A stretch of 64,000 bases of DNA from Psychrobacter glacincola (GTDB taxonomy: Bacteria; Pseudomonadota; Gammaproteobacteria; Pseudomonadales; Moraxellaceae). The stretch lies in assembly GCF_904846075.1 (NCBI RefSeq), contig NZ_CAJGZH010000001.1:1-64000 (forward strand). The letters run 5' to 3'. Below are positions 60,621 through 64,000 of this stretch, one piece after another (the stretch's first letter is position 1; each line of letters starts with the position of its first letter). The position numbers were made by a program, and so were the translations under genes. The notes under the pieces were generated by a model that ran no database searches, had not been told where the DNA came from, and saw nothing but the letters and a program-made list of their open reading frames with translations.

Positions 60621-62555
60621 ATGGTAGCGATTACTTTACCCGATGGTAGCGTAAAAAACTTCGAAGGTAGTACCACCGTCATGGAAGTGGCACAAAGCAT
60701 TGGTGCAGGATTGGCTAAAGCAACGGTCGCCGGACGTGTAGATGGTCATCTAGTTGATGCGCACGACCCTATCGCTCATGATGCTAAGGTTGAAATCGTG
60801 ACACCAAAAGATGATGACGGTGTCGATATCATTCGCCATTCTTGTGCTCACCTATTAGGTCATGCTGTTAAGCAGTTATATCCTGATGTAAAAATGGTGA
60901 TTGGTCCCGTTATCGATGATGGTTTTTATTATGACATTTATAGCGAAACACCGTTTACACCAGAGCATATGGCAGCCATTGAAAAACGCATGATGGAGCT
61001 CATCAAGCAAGATTATGACGTTATCAAAAAAATAACGCCACGCGATGAAGTCATCAAAATCTTTGAAGAACGTGGTGAAGACTATAAGCTTAAGCTGATT
61101 AATGATATGCCAGGCGAAGAAGCGTTTGGCTTATATCATCATCAAGAATATGTCGATATGTGCCGTGGTCCACACGTGCCGAACACCAGATTTTTAAAAG
61201 TATTCAAACTGACCAAAATGTCTGGTGCATATTGGCGCGGTGATGCCAAGAACGAGCAACTGCAACGTATCTATGGTACAGCATGGGCGGATAAAAAAGA
61301 TTTAAAAGCCTATATTCAGCGTATCGAAGAAGCTGAAAAACGTGACCATCGTAAAATTGGTAAAGCGTTAAATCTGTTCCATATGCAAGAGCAAGCGCCA
61401 GGTATGGTGTTTTGGCATGCGAATGGTTGGACGATATATCAAGTACTTGAGCAGTATATGCGTAAAGTACAGCACGATAACGGTTATGAAGAAATCAAGA
61501 CACCGCAAATCGTCGATCGTAGTTTGTGGGAGCGTTCGGGACATTGGGGTAACTATGCGACTAACATGTTCACGACTGCCAGCGAAAATCGTGATTATGC
61601 GGTAAAACCGATGAACTGCCCGTGTCACGTGCAAGTCTTTAACCAAGGCTTGAAATCTTACCGTGACTTACCACTACGTATGGCTGAGTTTGGCTCATGC
61701 CATCGAAACGAGCCATCAGGTTCGCTACATGGTTTGATGCGTGTACGCGGCTTTACACAAGATGATGCTCATATCTTCTGCACACAGTCGCAAATCCAGC
61801 AAGAAGTCGCTGACTTTATCAAGCTAACCCTTGCCGTTTATGAAGACTTTGGTTTTGATAATATCATTATGAAACTCTCGACTCGCCCTGAAAAACGGGT
61901 CGGTAGCGATGAATCTTGGGATTTTGCCGAAAAAGCTTTAGCCGATGCATTAGATAGCTCAGGATTAGATTGGGCTTATCTGCCCGGTGAAGGCGCATTT
62001 TATGGTCCGAAGATTGAATTTAGTTTAAAAGATTCTTTAGGTCGCGTCTGGCAGTGCGGTACGATTCAGGTTGACCCAAACATGCCTGAGCGCCTTGATG
62101 CCGAATTCGTCAATGAGCAAAACGAGCGCGAAGTACCTATTATGTTGCACCGTGCCATCTTAGGTTCATTCGAGCGCTTCATTGGTATTTTGATTGAAAA
62201 CTACGCTGGTTGGATGCCCGTTTGGCTAGCACCGCAGCAAGTGGTGGTGATGAATATCACTGATAAACAGGCAGATGCTTGTGAAAATGTGGTCAGCGAA
62301 CTCAAAAAGTCAGGTTTGCGAGCTATTAGTGACTTGCGTAACGAAAAGATTGGATTTAAGATACGAGAGAAAACATTAGAACGCGTTCCCTATATGCTAG
62401 TATTAGGGGATAAAGAAGTCGAATCGGGCAGTGTCAATGTCCGTACTCGCGAAGGTGAAAACCTTGGCGTGATGAGTGTTCCAGAATTTATTACATTAGT
62501 ACAGACCGCTGTCAGCAACAAAGGCCGACAGACCCCAAAAACAGATGAGGAGTAA
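60621..62555 (+). CDS. thrS: Threonyl-tRNA synthetase
   Basis: 644 residues, full length. Charges tRNA-Thr. TGS domain at the N-terminus ([20 protein letters not shown]), then the editing domain with [20 protein letters not shown] and the [11 protein letters not shown] block. The class II catalytic core has [12 protein letters not shown] with the zinc Cys, [20 protein letters not shown] (motif 2) and [21 protein letters not shown] (motif 3). The anticodon-binding domain ends the protein. Ribosome site AAAGGTG. infC follows after five bases. Confidence 0.98.
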   Translation: MVAITLPDGSVKNFEGSTTVMEVAQSIGAGLAKATVAGRVDGHLVDAHDPIAHDAKVEIVTPKDDDGVDIIRHSCAHLLGHAVKQLYPDVKMVIGPVIDDGFYYDIYSETPFTPEHMAAIEKRMMELIKQDYDVIKKITPRDEVIKIFEERGEDYKLKLINDMPGEEAFGLYHHQEYVDMCRGPHVPNTRFLKVFKLTKMSGAYWRGDAKNEQLQRIYGTAWADKKDLKAYIQRIEEAEKRDHRKIGKALNLFHMQEQAPGMVFWHANGWTIYQVLEQYMRKVQHDNGYEEIKTPQIVDRSLWERSGHWGNYATNMFTTASENRDYAVKPMNCPCHVQVFNQGLKSYRDLPLRMAEFGSCHRNEPSGSLHGLMRVRGFTQDDAHIFCTQSQIQQEVADFIKLTLAVYEDFGFDNIIMKLSTRPEKRVGSDESWDFAEKALADALDSSGLDWAYLPGEGAFYGPKIEFSLKDSLGRVWQCGTIQVDPNMPERLDAEFVNEQNEREVPIMLHRAILGSFERFIGILIENYAGWMPVWLAPQQVVVMNITDKQADACENVVSELKKSGLRAISDLRNEKIGFKIREKTLERVPYMLVLGDKEVESGSVNVRTREGENLGVMSVPEFITLVQTAVSNKGRQTPKTDEE

Positions 62556-62560
62556 TACCT

Positions 62561-63082
62561 ATTAAACAGTCAAACCGTTTGAACATCAACGAAGATATCA
62601 CAGCCAAAGAAGTCCGTCTCGTTAAAGAAGACGGCGAACAGATGGGCGTGGTCGATATCGAAACCGCGATGAAAGCGGCACGTGAGGACAGTCTAGATTT
62701 GGTCGAATTGGTTCCTGAAGCCAAACCGCCAGTATGCAAAATCATGGATTATAAGCATTTCCTCTATGATCAAAAGCAAAAAGCGAAAGAAGCTAAAAAG
62801 AACCAAAAGCAAACTCAGCTAAAAGAGATGAAGCTGCGTCCTAGTACTGAAGAAGCTGATTATCAGGTTAAACTGAAAAAAATCGTCAGCTTTTTGGAAG
62901 ACCAAGACAAAGTTAAAATCAGTATTCGCTTTCGTGGCCGTGAAATGGCGCACCAAGAGATTGGTCGCAAGCAGCTAGATCGTATTATCGAAGATACTGC
63001 TGAGATTGCTAACGTTGAGCAATATCCTAAGATGGAAGGTCGTCAGATGGGTATGCTGCTTGGGCCAACTAAGAAAAAGTAA
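62561..63082 (+). CDS. infC: Translation initiation factor IF-3, probable ATT start
   Basis: 173 residues from ATT at 62561. No ATG exists nearby in frame; the first six codons read KQSNRL before the family start [23 protein letters not shown] is the rare initiation codon typical of infC, which lets IF-3 repress its own synthesis. GAGGAG sits eight bases before it, overlapping the thrS stop. A TTG at 62579 is a weaker alternative. The linker helix is Lys-rich ([20 protein letters not shown]) and the C-domain has [21 protein letters not shown] terminator follows; rpmI and rplT, which usually come next, are absent here. Confidence 0.95.
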   Translation: MKQSNRLNINEDITAKEVRLVKEDGEQMGVVDIETAMKAAREDSLDLVELVPEAKPPVCKIMDYKHFLYDQKQKAKEAKKNQKQTQLKEMKLRPSTEEADYQVKLKKIVSFLEDQDKVKISIRFRGREMAHQEIGRKQLDRIIEDTAEIANVEQYPKMEGRQMGMLLGPTKKK

Positions 63083-63128
63083 TCTGTTTATTAGATGGCT
63101 GTTAGTCAATATAGATATGTATAACCTT

Positions 63129-63169
63129 AACCATCAATATACTGCGGGATATTGATGGTTTTTTATTTT
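63129..63169 (+). terminator. Terminator after infC
   Basis: Perfect 12-base stem AACCATCAATAT / ATATTGATGGTT, eight-base loop, then TTTTATTTT. It lies 46 bases after the infC stop and closes the thrS-infC unit. Confidence 0.92.
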
Positions 63170-63361
63170 GTGCATAGATACATATCTCTTTTAAATATGT
63201 TTAGTCAGATATAATTGGCTGACTCTATTTTACAAAACCTACCTTCTCAACCATTTGATTACGCGGTAATCTAAAGGTCTGTTTTATATTTGCTAATCAG
63301 TATTTATTAAAAATTTCTAGTAAGTGTATAAAAATAACGTATATCACGACCATCAGAGTCG

Positions 63362-63390
63362 TTGACAAAAACACTACTTTTATCCAATAT
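63362..63390 (+). promoter_or_regulatory. Promoter of the TelA-like gene
   Basis: TTGACA, a 17-base spacer and CAATAT, 13 bases before the start codon region at 63404. The close distance implies a very short leader containing the GAAGGA ribosome site. Confidence 0.55.
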
Positions 63391-63403
63391 TGAAGGAAAT
63401 TTC

Positions 63404-64000
63404 ATGCAAGAATTGACCCCACCAGAAAATGCAACGACGCCAAGTATTTCTCTAACCGCGCCTGAACCTGTGAGAGAAATACAAAAAAGCGAAGCAGATC
63501 AGATGGTCAAATTGGATGACAGCCAAATCCCAGAACTTGATGCCAAGGTCGATGCCTTTGTTGAGCATGTGATTAATAATTCTGTGCACAGTGCTGAATT
63601 TCAGCAAAATGTGCAATCGATTCATAATCTCGGTACCAAAGAGATTCGTGAATCAGCCCAAGTGTCTAATCGTATGCTGGATTTACCCGCCAAAAGCCTC
63701 AATGACAGCTTGTTTGATAATTCTCCTATCGCCAAGTCATTGACTGAGTTGCGCGGTATCGTCGAAGATTTAGATCCCAGTAAAAAAGAGCTGACCAGCT
63801 CACGTAAATTATTCGGTCTCATTCCATTTGGCAATAAAGTACAGGATTACTTCCGTCAATATGAATCGGCACAGTCGCATATCAATGCGGTTGTTACCAG
63901 TCTATATAATGGTAAGGATGAGCTGCTCAAAGACAATGCGATGATTGAGCAAGAAAAAGTCAATATGTGGGAGCTGATGCAATCCATACGTCAATACGTT
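63404..64000 (+). CDS. TelA-like toxic anion resistance protein, 5' part
   Basis: ATG at 63404 with GAAGGA at good distance; 199 codons are visible and the frame is still open at the window edge. After a Pro/Thr/Glu-rich start of about 45 residues, the pattern of the TelA family appears: AEFQQNVQSIHNLGTKEIRE, SNRMLDLPAKSLNDSLFDNS, LTELRGIVEDLDPSKKEL and KLFGLIPFGNKVQDYFRQYE. TelA proteins are linked to tellurite and other stress resistance, but the mechanism is unknown. A full protein is about 380-400 residues, so about half is missing from the window. Confidence 0.88.
   Translation, partial: MQELTPPENATTPSISLTAPEPVREIQKSEADQMVKLDDSQIPELDAKVDAFVEHVINNSVHSAEFQQNVQSIHNLGTKEIRESAQVSNRMLDLPAKSLNDSLFDNSPIAKSLTELRGIVEDLDPSKKELTSSRKLFGLIPFGNKVQDYFRQYESAQSHINAVVTSLYNGKDELLKDNAMIEQEKVNMWELMQSIRQYV

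Larger units (their letters stand above)
63083..63403. other. 321-base region between infC and the TelA-like gene
   Basis: Contains the infC terminator and a good promoter for the next gene. No further gene; the rest is AT-rich. Confidence 0.7.

Overview
The window reads as a chromosome segment of a gammaproteobacterium of the family Moraxellaceae, most likely Psychrobacter. The 16S and 23S genes look like that genus. So do the ribH-nusB-thiL-pgpA and thrS-infC blocks and the MesD/MesX methionine synthase pair. This is recognition by eye, not a database search. Most of the window is ordinary housekeeping DNA. AT-rich accessory patches interrupt it at about 1-344, 5.1-6.9 kb and 46.2-47.8 kb.

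Layout. 0-5 kb: end of an unknown gene, aconitase AcnA, a YdjM-like membrane protein and a YchJ-like SEC-C protein carrying a small internal repeat. 5.1-6.9 kb: an accessory patch with a multiply frameshifted gene and a truncated, frameshifted TIR-domain gene. 6.9-9.4 kb: a class II amidotransferase, a DUF2007-like protein and a homoserine kinase with an extra C-terminal domain. 9.6-18.5 kb: hisF, ribH, nusB, thiL, pgpA, glmU, glmS, truC. 18.6-24.9 kb: an EamA transporter, a LysE remnant, then a sulfur/methionine group (TSUP exporter, flavin reductase-like protein, MesD, MesX) and a YceI protein. 25-36.6 kb: an RND pump with its adaptor, a 42-residue lysine-rich protein, recG, a patatin-like lipoprotein, a secreted hypothetical and argA. 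36.7-46.2 kb: an FKBP lipoprotein, a multi-repeat mechanosensitive-channel-like protein, a 448-residue orphan, an atypical SDR, an acyltransferase, parE, yqiA and a DUF1289 protein. 46.2-47.8 kb: a frameshifted gene with a PD-(D/E)XK nuclease-like motif. 48-60 kb: two complete rRNA operons in direct tandem on the minus strand (16S-Ile-Ala-23S-5S). They are separated by a short spacer holding 26 perfect copies of a 7-base repeat. 60-64 kb: thrS, infC (probable ATT start) and the start of a TelA-like gene.

Two themes cut across the window. First, short perfect tandem repeats of 6, 7, 8, 14 and 15 bases occur again and again, mostly between genes. Second, the two rRNA copies differ mostly by one-base changes in homopolymers. 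Two accessory genes (TIR, nuclease-like) and one junction of a third gene can be restored by adding one A to an A-run. At least some of the apparent pseudogenes may therefore be sequencing or assembly errors.

No CRISPR array, transposase, integrase or complete defence operon was found. The best candidates for new biology are the nuclease-like gene, the TIR remnant, the kinase fusion, the MesD/MesX cluster with its candidate operators, and the repeat array between the rRNA operons.
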